From Tessaracoccus coleopterorum (lineage in GTDB: Bacteria > Actinomycetota > Actinomycetes > Propionibacteriales > Propionibacteriaceae), in NCBI RefSeq assembly GCF_011174705.1, contig NZ_JAANIJ010000001.1, positions 1,364,001-1,428,000 on the forward strand: 64,000 nt of DNA, given 5' to 3'. Positions 9,497-21,034 of this stretch are shown here, piece after piece. Positions within the stretch are counted from its first letter, which is position 1. Each line of letters starts with the position of its first letter. Position numbers and translations under genes: made by a program. Under the pieces are notes generated by a model. It was not told where the DNA came from and ran no database searches. It saw only the letters and a program-made list of their open reading frames with translations.

Positions 9497-10214
9497 TCAG
9501 CCCTGGAACGGGGGCCGGTCGGCGGGCTGCTGCACCGGCTGCTCGTACGGGTTGGGTGCCTGCACCGGGTTCTGGACCTGCTGGGGCGCGATCTGCGGGC
9601 CTGCTGCGAGGTGGGCCGCTGCGAGATCTCACCGAAGTTGACGTCGGGAGCCTGGCGGGCGATCGGGTCGTTCAGCTCGAAGTAGGTGGCCTTCTCGAAC
9701 TTCGCGAAGCCGGCGATGATGTTGCTCGGCACCGACTCGACCTTGGTGTTGTAGTCGCGCACGTTGGCGTTGTAGAAGCGGCGGGCGGCCGCGATCCGGT
9801 CCTCGGTGTCGGTCAGCTCGCGCTGGAGTTCGAGGAAGTTGGTGTTGGACTTCAGCTCGGGGTAGGCCTCCACCGTCACGAGCAGCTGGGAGACGGCCTG
9901 CGAGAGCTGGGCCTCGATCTCGGAACGCTGGTCGCTGGGCTGCCCACCACTCTGCCCGCGAGCGCGCGCGCCTGGTTGCGCAGCGCCGTGATCTGCTCGA
10001 GCGTGTTGCGCTCGTGCGCGGCGTACCCGCGGACGGTCTCGACCAGGTTGGGAATCAGTTCATAGCGACGGTTCAGCTCGACATCGATCTGGCGCCATGA
10101 CTCCTGGATGACATTGCGGCTCCGGACAAAGCCGTTGTAGGCGCCGACGCCCCAACCGACGATGCCGAGCACCACGACCAGCAGGATGATGGGGACAATC
10201 AGAATGGCTTCCAC
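9497..10214 (-). CDS. LemA family membrane protein
   Basis: A LemA-like protein of about 240 residues. One N-terminal membrane helix (AILIVPIILLVVVLGIVGWGV) is followed by the family pattern YNGFVRSRNVIQESW, VELNRRYELIPNLVETV and, after a correction near 9940, VTVEAYPELKSNTNF and AARRFYNANVRDYN. These form the helical bundle typical of LemA. The C-terminus is a Pro/Gln-rich tail. The molecular role of LemA is not established; it is usually linked to envelope stress or membrane remodelling. Two one-base corrections are needed. It is followed by a terminator. Confidence 0.88.
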
Positions 10215-10277
10215 AGGTGTCTCCTTAACGTATCTACTTCACGGTAGCGGACGGTGGGGCTACGGGACAGGGATCGG

Positions 10278-10817
10278 TCAGAGACCCAGATCGTCCAGGT
10301 CGACCGCGTACCGGTACTCGAGCCCCTCGGCGGCCACGGCCTCGGCCGCTCCGGTGCCGCGATCGACGACCACCGCCACCGCCACGACCTCGCCGCCCGC
10401 CTCGCGCACGGCCCTGACCGCCGTCAGGGCGGAGCCACCGGTGGTGGATGTGTCCTCCACGACGAGCACCCGGCGCCCCTCGACGCCCGTGCCCTCGATC
10501 TGACGCTGCATGCCGTGCGCCTTGGACGCCTTACGCACCACGAACGCGTCGAGGCGACCGCCTGCCGCGGCCTTCGCATGCAGCATGGAGGTGGCCACCG
10601 GGTCGGCGCCGAGTGTCAACCCTCCGACGGCGTCGAAGTCGAGATCGGAGACGAGCTCGTTCATCACCCGGCCGACGACCGGTGAGGCCTCACCGTCGAG
10701 GGTGACCCGTCGCATGTCGACGTAGTAGTCGGCCTCCTTGCCGGAGGCGAGGGTCACCTTGCCGTGCACCACGGCCAGGTTCCTGATGTGTTCGATCAGG
10801 TCGGTACGGTCGGTCAT
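10278..10817 (-). CDS. pyrE: Orotate phosphoribosyltransferase
   Basis: An intact 179-residue enzyme of de novo pyrimidine synthesis that converts orotate and PRPP to orotidine 5'-phosphate. The PRPP-binding loop VLVVEDTSTTGGSA is complete. GKVTLASGKEADYYVDMR near the start and VVRKASKAHGMQR match the family. Its ATG overlaps the stop of the upstream sortase gene by four bases (ATGA), so the two are translationally coupled, although no metabolic link is evident. Confidence 0.93.
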   Translation of the reverse strand: MTDRTDLIEHIRNLAVVHGKVTLASGKEADYYVDMRRVTLDGEASPVVGRVMNELVSDLDFDAVGGLTLGADPVATSMLHAKAAAGGRLDAFVVRKASKAHGMQRQIEGTGVEGRRVLVVEDTSTTGGSALTAVRAVREAGGEVVAVAVVVDRGTGAAEAVAAEGLEYRYAVDLDDLGL

Positions 10818-11497
10818 CTTGTCTCCGTCTCGGTGAGGGTGCCGAAGCCGACGGCGCGGTCGAGCGTCTCGATCACGTCCTCGGCGGTGGTCAGGGTGAG
10901 GAAGGCCCGGGTCGGGACCTCGTCGGGTGCCCCGGGCACCGGATCGATCACCCAGCTGTCGTCGGCCTGCACGGTGAGCTCTCCGGGCGCCGAGATCAGC
11001 GTGTACGTGAACGCGGCATGCGGCGTCTCGACCACCACCTCGTCGCCGACCCGCAGTTCGAGCAGACGCCTGAACGGTTCGCCGTTACTGAAGCGGTGGC
11101 CGGCGATCGCGAAATTACCCAGCTGCCCTGGCAATGCGGTGCCGGGATACCAGCCGACGCCCCGCCCGAGATCGGCCGGGTCGACACCCGCGATGACGGG
11201 CGCCTCGAGATCGAGGGATGGGATGCGCAGGATCCATGCCGCCGCGTGGGAGCGGGGCTGCGCGACGACAGGTGCGGCGTCATCGGCAGGCGGGTCCGCC
11301 TCCGCGAACGAGGCCTTGAGCCCGGCCAGTTCGCCCTCGGCGGTGCGTGCGGCGACGAGATTGGTGCCGAAGAACGTCCACCCGACGACACCACCGAGGC
11401 CGAGAGCCACGACGAGCAGGATCAGCAGCAGCACCAGCAGCGGGGAGATGCCCCGCCGCGTCGCCTCCTGCGCACGCTGAGCCTTCACGGTGCCCAT
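10814..11497 (-). CDS. Sortase-family protein (class E-like) lacking the catalytic cysteine
   Basis: A 227-residue membrane-anchored protein: a cytoplasmic start, one helix (LLVLLLILLVVALGLGGVV), then a sortase fold. The class E/D hallmarks IPSLDLEAPVIAG, GWYPGT and the catalytic-His motif GNFAIAGHRF are present. At the strand where sortases carry TLTTC, this protein reads LTLTTAEDV, so the nucleophilic Cys is Ala (GCC at about 10883). The Arg expected further on may be the one in LDRAVGFG. The frame is secure, because it runs directly into the ATGA overlap with pyrE. Either the enzyme is inactive and has another role, or the base call is wrong. Sortases normally join surface proteins to the cell wall. 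Confidence 0.8.
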   Translation of the reverse strand: MGTVKAQRAQEATRRGISPLLVLLLILLVVALGLGGVVGWTFFGTNLVAARTAEGELAGLKASFAEADPPADDAAPVVAQPRSHAAAWILRIPSLDLEAPVIAGVDPADLGRGVGWYPGTALPGQLGNFAIAGHRFSNGEPFRRLLELRVGDEVVVETPHAAFTYTLISAPGELTVQADDSWVIDPVPGAPDEVPTRAFLTLTTAEDVIETLDRAVGFGTLTETETR

Positions 11498-11515
11498 TCT
11501 TGCAGGTCGCCCCGC

Positions 11516-12320
11516 TCACCAGCCACGGCCGAGTGGCCCGGGCGACGGTTCGGCCGCCGCGTCGACCATGGGGACGGCCCCACCGGGCCATGCCCCTGCC
11601 TCACGCCCTGAGATCCAGCGGTAGCCGATGGTCAGGCGTCCCGACTCTCGTTCGATGCCCGCCAGGTCCGGCCTGACATCGCTCGCGATCAGCACCAGGT
11701 TGCCGAACCGCTTACCCTTCGCGACGACCGGCTCCATGCCGATCAGGAGGTTCCGCCAGCGCTCGGCAAGGCCCGCCGCGAGCCGCTTCGACCAGGGGAA
11801 CGGGGAGCGGTCGGTCACATTGAAGATGGCGACGGCCCTCCGCGGACGATCCGTCGGATCTCATCGAGGGCCTCCTCCGTGGCCAACTCTCCGGGCACCT
11901 GAGCGCCGTCGAAAGCGTCCACGATGACGACGTCGGCCCAGCCCTCCGGCATTGCGGCGAGCCCGGTGCGGCCGTCCACGTCACGCACCTTGATGCCGGA
12001 TCGGGGTGCGAGCGGGATCTTCCTGCGCACCTCGGCGGTGAGTTCGACGTCGGGCTCGCAGACGACCTGGGCGGTGCCGGGGCGGCGCCAGGCCACCCAC
12101 CGCGGAAGCGACATGCCTGCCCCGCCGACATGCACGACCCGCAGTCGCTCCGACTCCGGGCACCCAGCACCGTGTGGTCGAGCGCCATGGCGATGTGCTG
12201 CACGTACTCGAAGGCGAGAAAATCGGGCCGCGCGGGATCGACCCACGACTGGGACGTCGGGCCGAACCGGACCCAGAACGCGCCAGGGTTGTCGAGGTCG
12301 GGGAACAGGCGGTCGTTCAT
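11516..12320 (-). CDS. Spermidine synthase-like methyltransferase-fold protein
   Basis: A protein of about 270 residues with the Rossmann fold of the spermidine synthase family. After MNDRLFPDLDNPG come HIAMALDHTVLGA, then RLRVVHVGGAGMSLPRW (the glycine-rich nucleotide motif), VCEPDVEL, WADVVIVDAFDG and VAIFNVTD. Actinobacterial members of this group often lack polyamine-binding residues, and their function is unknown. A true polyamine role is therefore not asserted. Two one-base corrections, near 12160 and 11840, are needed. It is divergent from the MATE gene. Confidence 0.75.
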
Positions 12321-12397
12321 CCGGCGAGCCTACCGGGGCCCACCCCCGCGGTCCGGGAGGGGCATGCCGCCCGGAGCACCTAGGCTTGGCGGCGATC

Positions 12398-13717
12398 ATG
12401 TCGCTCACCCGTCGCATCCTGTCCCTCGCCGTGCCCGCGTTCGCCGCGTTGCTGGCGCACCCCCTCATGCTGCTCGCCGACACCTGGATCGTCGGCCGCC
12501 TCGGCACTGTCCAGTTGGCAGGCCTCAGCATCGGCAGCGGTCTGCTGCTCACCGTCGTGGGCCTGTCGATCTTCCTGGCGTACGGCTCGACGGCGGTCGT
12601 GGCACGGTTCGTCGGTGCCGGCCGAAGGCGCCGAGGACTGGAGATGGGGGTGCAGGCCATCTGGGTCGCCGCGGCGATGGGTGCCCTGATCGCCGTCGTC
12701 ATGTGGCCGCTGGCACCGCTGCTCGCCCGGGCCCTCGGGCAGACGCCGGATCGCTCGCCTACGCCGTCGACTACCTGCGCTGGTCGCTCCCGGGCTCCCC
12801 GGATGCTGATGATGCTGGGCGCGACGGGCACGTTCCGTGGCCTCTCCGACGCGAGGACCCTCTCGTCCTCTCCGTGGCGTCCGCCGCCCTCAACTTCGCG
12901 CTCAACCTCTTCTTCGTCTTCGGGCTCGGAATGGGGATCGCAGGGGCCGCCCTCGGGACGGCCGTGGCGGAGACCACACTCGGGCTGACCGCCACCTGGC
13001 TGGTGACGGTGCAGGCCCGACGGCTCGGGGCCCGCCTCGCTCCGGTGTGGGCAGACATGCGGCACAGCCTCAAGGTCGGCTTCCCGCTGTGGCTCCGAAC
13101 GCTCCTGCTCCGGGCCGCCCTCCTGTTGACGACCTACGTGGCGGCCAGGCAGGGTTCCTCCGCGCTCGCTGCCCACCACATCGCCATGAACGTGTGGAAC
13201 CTGCTCGCCTACGCCCTCGACGCCCTTGCGATCGCGGGCAGACCATCATCGCCACCTCACTCGGCGCAGGCGACCGCGCCGAGGCCCGCCGGTTCGCCTC
13301 GAAGATGATCCTCTGGTCGATCGGGCAGGGGTCCTCCTCGGCCTGCTCGCCATCCTCACCCGCGACCCGATCGCCGCGGCCTTCAGCACCGACCCCGACG
13401 TGCGCACGATCGTCGCCCACCTGCTGCTGATGGTGGGAGCGACACTGGGCCTCGCCGGCTACGTGTATCTCCTCGACGGCGTGCTGATCGGCGCCGGCGA
13501 CGGGCCGTACCTGGCGAAGGCAGGGCTGATCAACCTCGCGGTGTACGCACCGCTGGCGCTGCTCGCGCTGCTGCTGCCCACAGGGGAACCGGCCCTACTC
13601 GGGCTGTGGGCCGCGTTCACGCTCGGTTTCATGGGTGCCCGTGCGGTCACGCTGGGCGTGCGCGCCCGCGGCGACCGTTGGATGGTTGTGGATGCCCACC
13701 ACGCCGACGCGGGGTAG
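12398..13717 (+). CDS. MATE-family efflux transporter
   Basis: A multidrug/toxic-compound exporter of about 440 residues with around twelve membrane helices, using a cation gradient. The N-terminus LSLAVPAFAALLAHPLM, LADTWIVGRLGTVQLAG and FLAYGSTAVVARFVGAG are characteristic of the DinF-like branch. In the second half, LNLFFVFGLGMGIAGAALGT and AAHHIAMNVWN are the matching repeat motifs. About six one-base corrections are needed between 12750 and 13330. The start is the ATG at 12398, 77 bases from the divergent spermidine-synthase-like gene. The substrate is unknown. Confidence 0.88.
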
Positions 13718-13726
13718 CGTCGCTAC

Positions 13727-14938
13727 ATGGTGGGACTCCGCGTGGCCACAGGCGCCCTGATCGTCGGGCTGGCCGCCGCCTGCTCCGGCCCCTCTCCGGA
13801 ACCCCCACGACCCGCGCCCGACCGAACGGCCCTCACCGCCTGCCACCGCCACTGCGACCACGTCGCCCGTGTCGACTCCAGCGTCGTCGGCCTCCCCTCC
13901 GCGGCCGAACCCATTCCCTCGACCCACACCTTCAGCGTCGTCGAGCATGAGAGGTTCGACGAGCCGTGGGCAATGGTGGCGCTGCCCGGCACCCGGGTGC
14001 TCGCGGTCACGGAGCAGGGGGCGCCCTCAAGCTGCGCGACGCAGACGGTGTCCGGGAGGTGACCGGCGTTCCCGAGGTCGTCGTCACCGAGCAGGGTGGC
14101 CTCGGCGACATCATCGCCGGCCCGACATTCACAACCGACGGCACCGTGTACCTGAGCTGGGTCGAGGGCTCGGATGGAGCCACCGGCGCCGTCGTCGGCA
14201 CGGCGCACCTCGACGTGGCCGCCGCCCGGCTGACCGACGTGCGCCGCATCTGGCGTCAGACGCCGGAGATCGACGGTGGCGGTCACTATTCCCACCGGCT
14301 CGCCATCCACGACGAACACCTCTTCGTCAGCTCGGGCGACAGGCAGCAGTTCACCCCGGCCCAGGAACTGGACACCGACCTCGGCAAGATCCTGCGCCTG
14401 ACGCTCGACGGGAAGCCCGCTCCGGGCAACCCGTTCCAGGATGACGGTCCGCCGGCTGACGGCTTCTGGAGCATCGGGCATCGCAACCCGCTGGGCCTGG
14501 CCTTCGACGCCGACGGCAGGCTCTGGTCGAGCGAGATGGGCCCCAAGGGCGGCGACGAGATCAACCTCATCCGACCTGGCGCCAACTACGGCTGGCCGGA
14601 GGCCTCGAACGGATCCAACTACGACGGTTCCGACATCCCTGACCACAGGCAGGGCGACGGTTTCACCGCGCCCCTTCTCTGGTGGAACCCCAGCATCTCC
14701 CCTGGCTCTCTGATGATCTACGGGGCGACCTGTTCCCGGCCTGGCGCGGCGACGCATTCGTCGGGGCACTCTCCGGCGAGGCCCTCATCCGCATCCATCT
14801 GGACGCAGGCAGCGCGTCGCTGGGCGAGACGTGGCCGATGGGCACGCGGATCCGCGAGGTGGAGCAGGGTGCCGCCGGGAGATCTGGCTGCTCAGCGACG
14901 GCCCTGAAGGCAGGCTGCTGGAACTCAGTCCCTCCTGA
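13727..14938 (+). CDS. PQQ-dependent sugar dehydrogenase-like lipoprotein
   Basis: A glucose/sorbosone dehydrogenase-type beta-propeller of about 400 residues. A lipobox (LAAACSG) follows a short hydrophobic start, so it is exported and lipid-anchored. Family signatures are PWAMVALP, GGLGDIIAGPTF, GGGHYSHRLAIH, GHRNPLGLAFD, LWSSEMGPKGGDEINL and GANYGWP. Members oxidise aldose sugars in the periplasm or outside the membrane with PQQ, but many actinobacterial homologues are uncharacterised. Three one-base corrections (near 14028, 14722 and 14875) are needed. It starts nine bases after the MATE stop, so cotranscription is likely. Confidence 0.85.
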
Positions 14939-14979
14939 ACCGCCCTTCCCGGTACCGTCCCGCCTCCGCGGTGCGGGGC

Positions 14980-15616
14980 TCAGGGCTGGAGACGCTCACC
15001 CCGCCAGCCGTCCTCGGTGCGGAGCAGGAGGACCCTGTCGTGCAGGCGTCCGGGGAGGCCCTGCCAGAACTCGAACGTGTCGACATCGACCACGTAACCG
15101 CCCCAGTTGGGCGGACACGGCACCTCGCGGCCCGCGAACCGCACCTCCGCCTCGCGGACGGCGTCCAGCAGGTCGGCCCGGCGCGCGAGAGGCTCCGACT
15201 GGTGGCTCGCCCAGGCCTCGATCTGCGAGGCGCGCGGGCGCGTCGCGAAATAGGCCTCCGAGCGCGGTCGCGGGATCCGGCTCGTCGCGCCGACGGCCCG
15301 CACCTGGCGCATCAGGGTGGGCCACCAGAAGGAGGCCGACGCGACCGGGTAGGCGTTGAGGGCGCGGGCCTTGCGCGAGTCGTAGTTGGTGTAGAACACG
15401 AGCCCCGCTCGGAGTGCTCCTTCAACAGGACGATCCGGGACGAGGGCCTCTGGTGCGCGCCGACCGTCGACAGCGTCATCCCGGTCGGTTCGGGCTCCCC
15501 GCCGCGATGGCCTGCGCCAGCCACGACCCGAAGAGATGCCAGGGATCGACCCCGGCGGGGTCGTGGGGCAACGTCTCGCCCGCGTACTCGCGTCGGATGT
15601 GATGCAGGTCGACCAT
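14980..15616 (-). CDS. pdxH: Pyridoxamine 5'-phosphate oxidase
   Basis: An FMN-dependent oxidase of about 212 residues that makes pyridoxal 5'-phosphate from pyridoxine or pyridoxamine phosphate. The start MVDLHHIRREYAGETLP at 15616 is typical. SSRIVLLKEH, GLVFYTNYDSRKARALN, FWWPTLMRQVRAVG, SHQSEPLARR, and the C-terminal PPNWGGYVVD, WQGLPGRLHDR and GWRGERLQP form the FMN and substrate sites. Two one-base corrections, near 15500 and 15410, are needed. It is convergent with the sugar dehydrogenase gene. Confidence 0.92.
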
Positions 15617-15644
15617 GGACCCATCAAAGCACCGTGGCGGCGGC

Positions 15645-16280
15645 TCAGGACCCGAGTTCGCGGTTGATGGCCCGCACGGTCATGGTGGCGGTGTAGAGGT
15701 CGGCGCCGGTGAGTTCGCGGTAGCGCTTGATGGCCGCCACCTCGCCCTGGCTGTGGAGCGAGAGGATGATCTCGTCGCGCTCCGAGTAGGTGAGGGACGC
15801 GGCGGCGCCGCCTGCTGAACCTGACGGGCAGGGTTCCTGTGCATGCTCGGCCAGATCACCCAGATCCAGATCGCAGTGAGCGGCACGAGGAACCAGGCCC
15901 CGTCGAGGGCGCCCGTGAGGACGATCGCGATCATCAGGATCCACCACTGGGCATACCAGGGCCGGGCGGTCCTGTAGTCCTGTAGTTCGCCGGAGGGCGC
16001 GCCCCAGGCCGCCGGGTCCTGCGGGCCCTGGCTCTGGTCGAGGGTTCTGTACGGGTCGCCGTAGGTGGGGACGGCAGGCGCCTGGTAGGGGACGCCCCGC
16101 CGGCGGGCAGGTCACGGAAGAGCGCCGTGAGTTCGGCGCCGGTGCGCGCCGCGAACGCCTTGTCCATCCGCTCGTTGAACTCCTCGGGGTCAGACGCCCG
16201 GCGGCAAGGTGATTCTGGAGGTCCGCCACCGCGGCCTCACGTTCGGAGTCGCCGATGCGCATGTTGTCGTCGCCAGCCAT
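15645..16280 (-). CDS. DUF1707 membrane protein with L7/L12-like tail
   Basis: The start MAGDDNMRIGDSEREA at 16280, then LQNHLAAGRL and ERMDKAFAARTGAELTALF, is the DUF1707 (SHOCT-like) signature common at the N-terminus of actinobacterial membrane proteins. A Pro/Tyr-rich linker leads to two adjacent helices (WILMIAIVLTGALDGAWF and PLTAIWIWVIWP). The C-terminus, IILSLHSQGEVAAIKRYREL and GADLYTATMTVRAINREL, resembles the L7/L12 C-terminal fold that occurs as a small domain in such proteins. Three one-base corrections are needed. The function is unknown. It follows clpB on the same strand behind a hairpin. Confidence 0.7.
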   Translation of the reverse strand: MAGDDNMRIGDSEREAAVADLQNHLAAGRLTPRSSTSGWTRRSRRAPAPNSRRSSVTCPPAGRPLPGACRPHLRRPVQNPRPEPGPAGPGGLGRALRRTTGLQDRPALVCPVVDPDDRDRPHGRPRRGLVPRAAHCDLDLGDLAEHAQEPCPSGSAGGAAASLTYSERDEIILSLHSQGEVAAIKRYRELTGADLYTATMTVRAINRELGS

Positions 16281-16309
16281 TGGTCCAGCGTACCCACCAG
16301 GCGCGCCCA

Positions 16310-16337
16310 CCGGCCCCACCTCCACGGTGGGGGCCGG
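16310..16337 (-). terminator. Hairpin downstream of clpB
   Basis: Arms 16310-16320 and 16326-16337 pair around a five-base loop. One arm carries four C where the other has five G, so one base is unpaired. That fits the homopolymer shortening seen throughout. It lies 12 bases past the clpB stop and is probably its terminator. Confidence 0.6.
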
Positions 16338-16348
16338 AGCGTGGTGGA

Positions 16349-18905
<2,557 letters not shown>

Positions 18906-18934
18906 CTGATGGTTTCTCCTGGTGTCGATTCAAA

Positions 18935-18955
18935 GTTGAGTCTACTAAGCTCAAC
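18935..18955. promoter_or_regulatory. HAIR element (HspR site) upstream of clpB
   Basis: GTTGAGT (18935-18941), seven bases, GCTCAAC (18949-18955). This matches the HspR-associated inverted repeat CTTGAGT-N7-ACTCAAG in arrangement, with near-symmetric arms, 29 bases upstream of the clpB start. The hspR gene lies at 45945-46378 in this window. Confidence 0.8.
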
Positions 18956-19061
18956 CTTGATTTCAACGGCCGTATTCCCGATTCGGAGCACGACAGCCGC
19001 CGGGGCCGGCCTGGGGCGGGCGCCACAGGCGGGTCGCAGGCGACCCACAGGAGGTTGCCGA

Positions 19062-19727
19062 CTAGGCGTCGGCCACCTCGTGCGGATCGACGAGGCGCAA
19101 CTGGATCGCCTTGACCAGGATCTGGGTACGGGAGGTGACCCCAGCTTCGTCCCGATGTGCGAGAGGTACTGCTTCACCGACCCCTCGGACAGATGCAGGT
19201 TCCGGCCGATCTGCCGGTTGGTGAGGCCCCTCATCAGTTCCCTCAGCAGATCGGTCTCCCGCGGGGTCATCGCCACCGCAGGCTCGACGCGGCCATCCGC
19301 CACGACCGCCTCGACCAGCTGCCGCCTGACCGTGGAGGACAGCGGCATGTTCCCGTCCAGCGCCTGACGGATGCCGTTGAGCAACTGCTGGGGCTCGAGT
19401 CCTTCAACAGGTAGCCCGCGGCCCCGGCCTTGAGCGCAGCCACGATGTGGTTGCGGGTGCCGAAGGTGGTGAGGGCAAGCACACAGGCACGCGGGTGTTC
19501 CGCACAGATCGCCCTGGTTGCCTCGACCCCGCTGACCGGCGACATGTTGAGATCCATCAGGACCACGTCGGGGAGATGGACGCGGTACGCCGCGATCCCC
19601 TCGCCCCGTCGCGGGCTTCCGCCACCACCTCATGACCGGCCGACGACTCCAGGAGGGCTCGGAAGGCGCCGCGTACCAGCGGCTCGTCGTCGACGATCAG
19701 CACGCGGATGGCCATGACTTCGGGCAT
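19062..19727 (-). CDS. NarL/FixJ-type response regulator
   Basis: A two-component regulator of about 220 residues. The receiver domain shows VLIVDDEPLVRGAF (acidic pocket), the phospho-acceptor Asp in DVVLMDLNMSP, and the Thr/Lys pair in LALTTFG and GAAGYLLKD. The output domain is a LuxR helix-turn-helix: LTNRQIGRNLHLSEGSVKQYLS. Three one-base corrections (near 19617, 19396 and 19141) are needed. It is divergent from the two histidine-kinase-like genes at 19858-22060, which are its likely partners. The start is taken at 19727; MAIRVLIV at 19712 is an alternative. Confidence 0.88.
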
Positions 19728-19857
19728 GGACCCATTGTCCTCCATGGCTCTGACAGATGAGAAGGTGCCGTGCAATACGCGCCAACTTCGAGCAGGAGTC
19801 GCTTAGGAACCCGTGGCCCGGTTGTTTACACTACCTTCAAGTCAGGGAGGGGATACG

Positions 19858-21034
19858 GTGCATCAACCGCAGGGCACGCGGCCGATGGCCTGGGTGATAC
19901 CCGTGGTCAAGTGTTCCCTGGTGCTCTGGCTCGTCCTGGGTGGAGGCATCTCACTACCGCTCGATCTGCGCTCCCCGGCCGACCTCTGGTCGGCCGTCGA
20001 CACACTCGCCGGCGTGATCTCCCTCTGGCTGCCTGGGCTCGGCGTCGCCGTCGCCGTCCCTGTGCTGGTGATGGCCCCCTTCCACTACACCACCGGCCTC
20101 GGGCTCGTCTCGCTCCTGTTCACGAGCGTGATGGCAGGCATCCGGTGGCCATGGCGGAGGCTCGTCGTCCTCATGGCGCTGCAGGCGGCCTTCCTCCTCT
20201 ACGACTTCGTCATCGTCGCGACACTCTCGCGGACGTTGACGCTGGCAGGTGTCCTGGCCGTCTCGTACGCGGTCGGACGGTGGATCCACAGATGGCTGGT
20301 CCGCCAGCACCGCGGTGAGAAGCGGATCGCCTCCCTGGCCCGACGCACCGCACATGCCCGCGAGGAGGAGCGGACTGCGCTGGCCAAGGAGTTGGCGACC
20401 CTGCTCGTGCGCGGCGTCGGCGACATCGCGAGGTCCCTCGACCGGGCACGATCGGAGACCGACCTGGCCGCGAAGCGCCGGATCCTGCACCGCGTAGGCG
20501 ATGACTGCAGGACGGCGCTGGCGCGCCTGCGGCTCCTCGTCCCGACGCTGCGCGCCCGGCGGCCGACGGCGACTGCATCAACCTGGTGGCCGCCATCGAA
20601 TGGTTCGAGGACGAGCTCGTATCCCACGGGTTCGAGGTCGAGACCGAAGGCACCCTCGACCGCGACTTCAATGCCCCGTCCGTCGTCTCGCGCCTCCTCC
20701 ATCTCACGTCGTCCGCGTTGACCCACCGGGCTCCGCCCGGTTCCCTGGTCATCGTCACAGTCGATACGTCGTCCGGGCTGACGATCACGGCCGCCTGCCC
20801 CGATCACTCCCCGGGCGGGTGGAGGCGCTGCACCAGATCCAGGACCGGGCCTCTGCCATGGGCGGCACCCTCGCCGTCGACGGCACCGAAGGCCTCACCC
20901 TCACGCTCACCCTGCCCGCGCCCCAGTCGACCCGCAAGGGCCCCTGTCCTCCCTGTCACCGGACCGCAGGATCATGGCGATCATCGGCACTCTCGGCATC
21001 CTCGCCTCGCTGCTGGCCACCACCGCCAACCTGA
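19858..21034 (+). CDS. Degenerate NarX/DesK-type sensor kinase (pseudo-kinase)
   Basis: GTG start at 19858 with the strong site AGGGAGG nine bases upstream. About five membrane helices are followed by a cytoplasmic region laid out like HisKA_3 plus an ATPase domain. Where intact kinases have ER..LA.ELHD, this reads EEERTALAKELATLL, so the phospho-acceptor His is Ala. The later ATP-binding part (ALTHRAPPGSLVIVTV, MGGTLAVDG) also lacks clear N and G boxes. It is therefore probably not a kinase and may act as a sensor or dimerisation partner. Corrections are needed near 20570 and 20810. A further one near 20943 would fuse it in frame to the next gene, so its true end is uncertain. Confidence 0.7.

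Noticed and set aside
7952..10065. Long plus-strand open frames across the methyltransferase, YceI and LemA genes
   Set aside because: They are antisense to intact conserved genes and have no binding site or family signature.
19031..19046. Small hairpin after the response regulator gene
   Set aside because: A six-base stem with a four-base loop and no tail is too weak to call a terminator in DNA of this composition.
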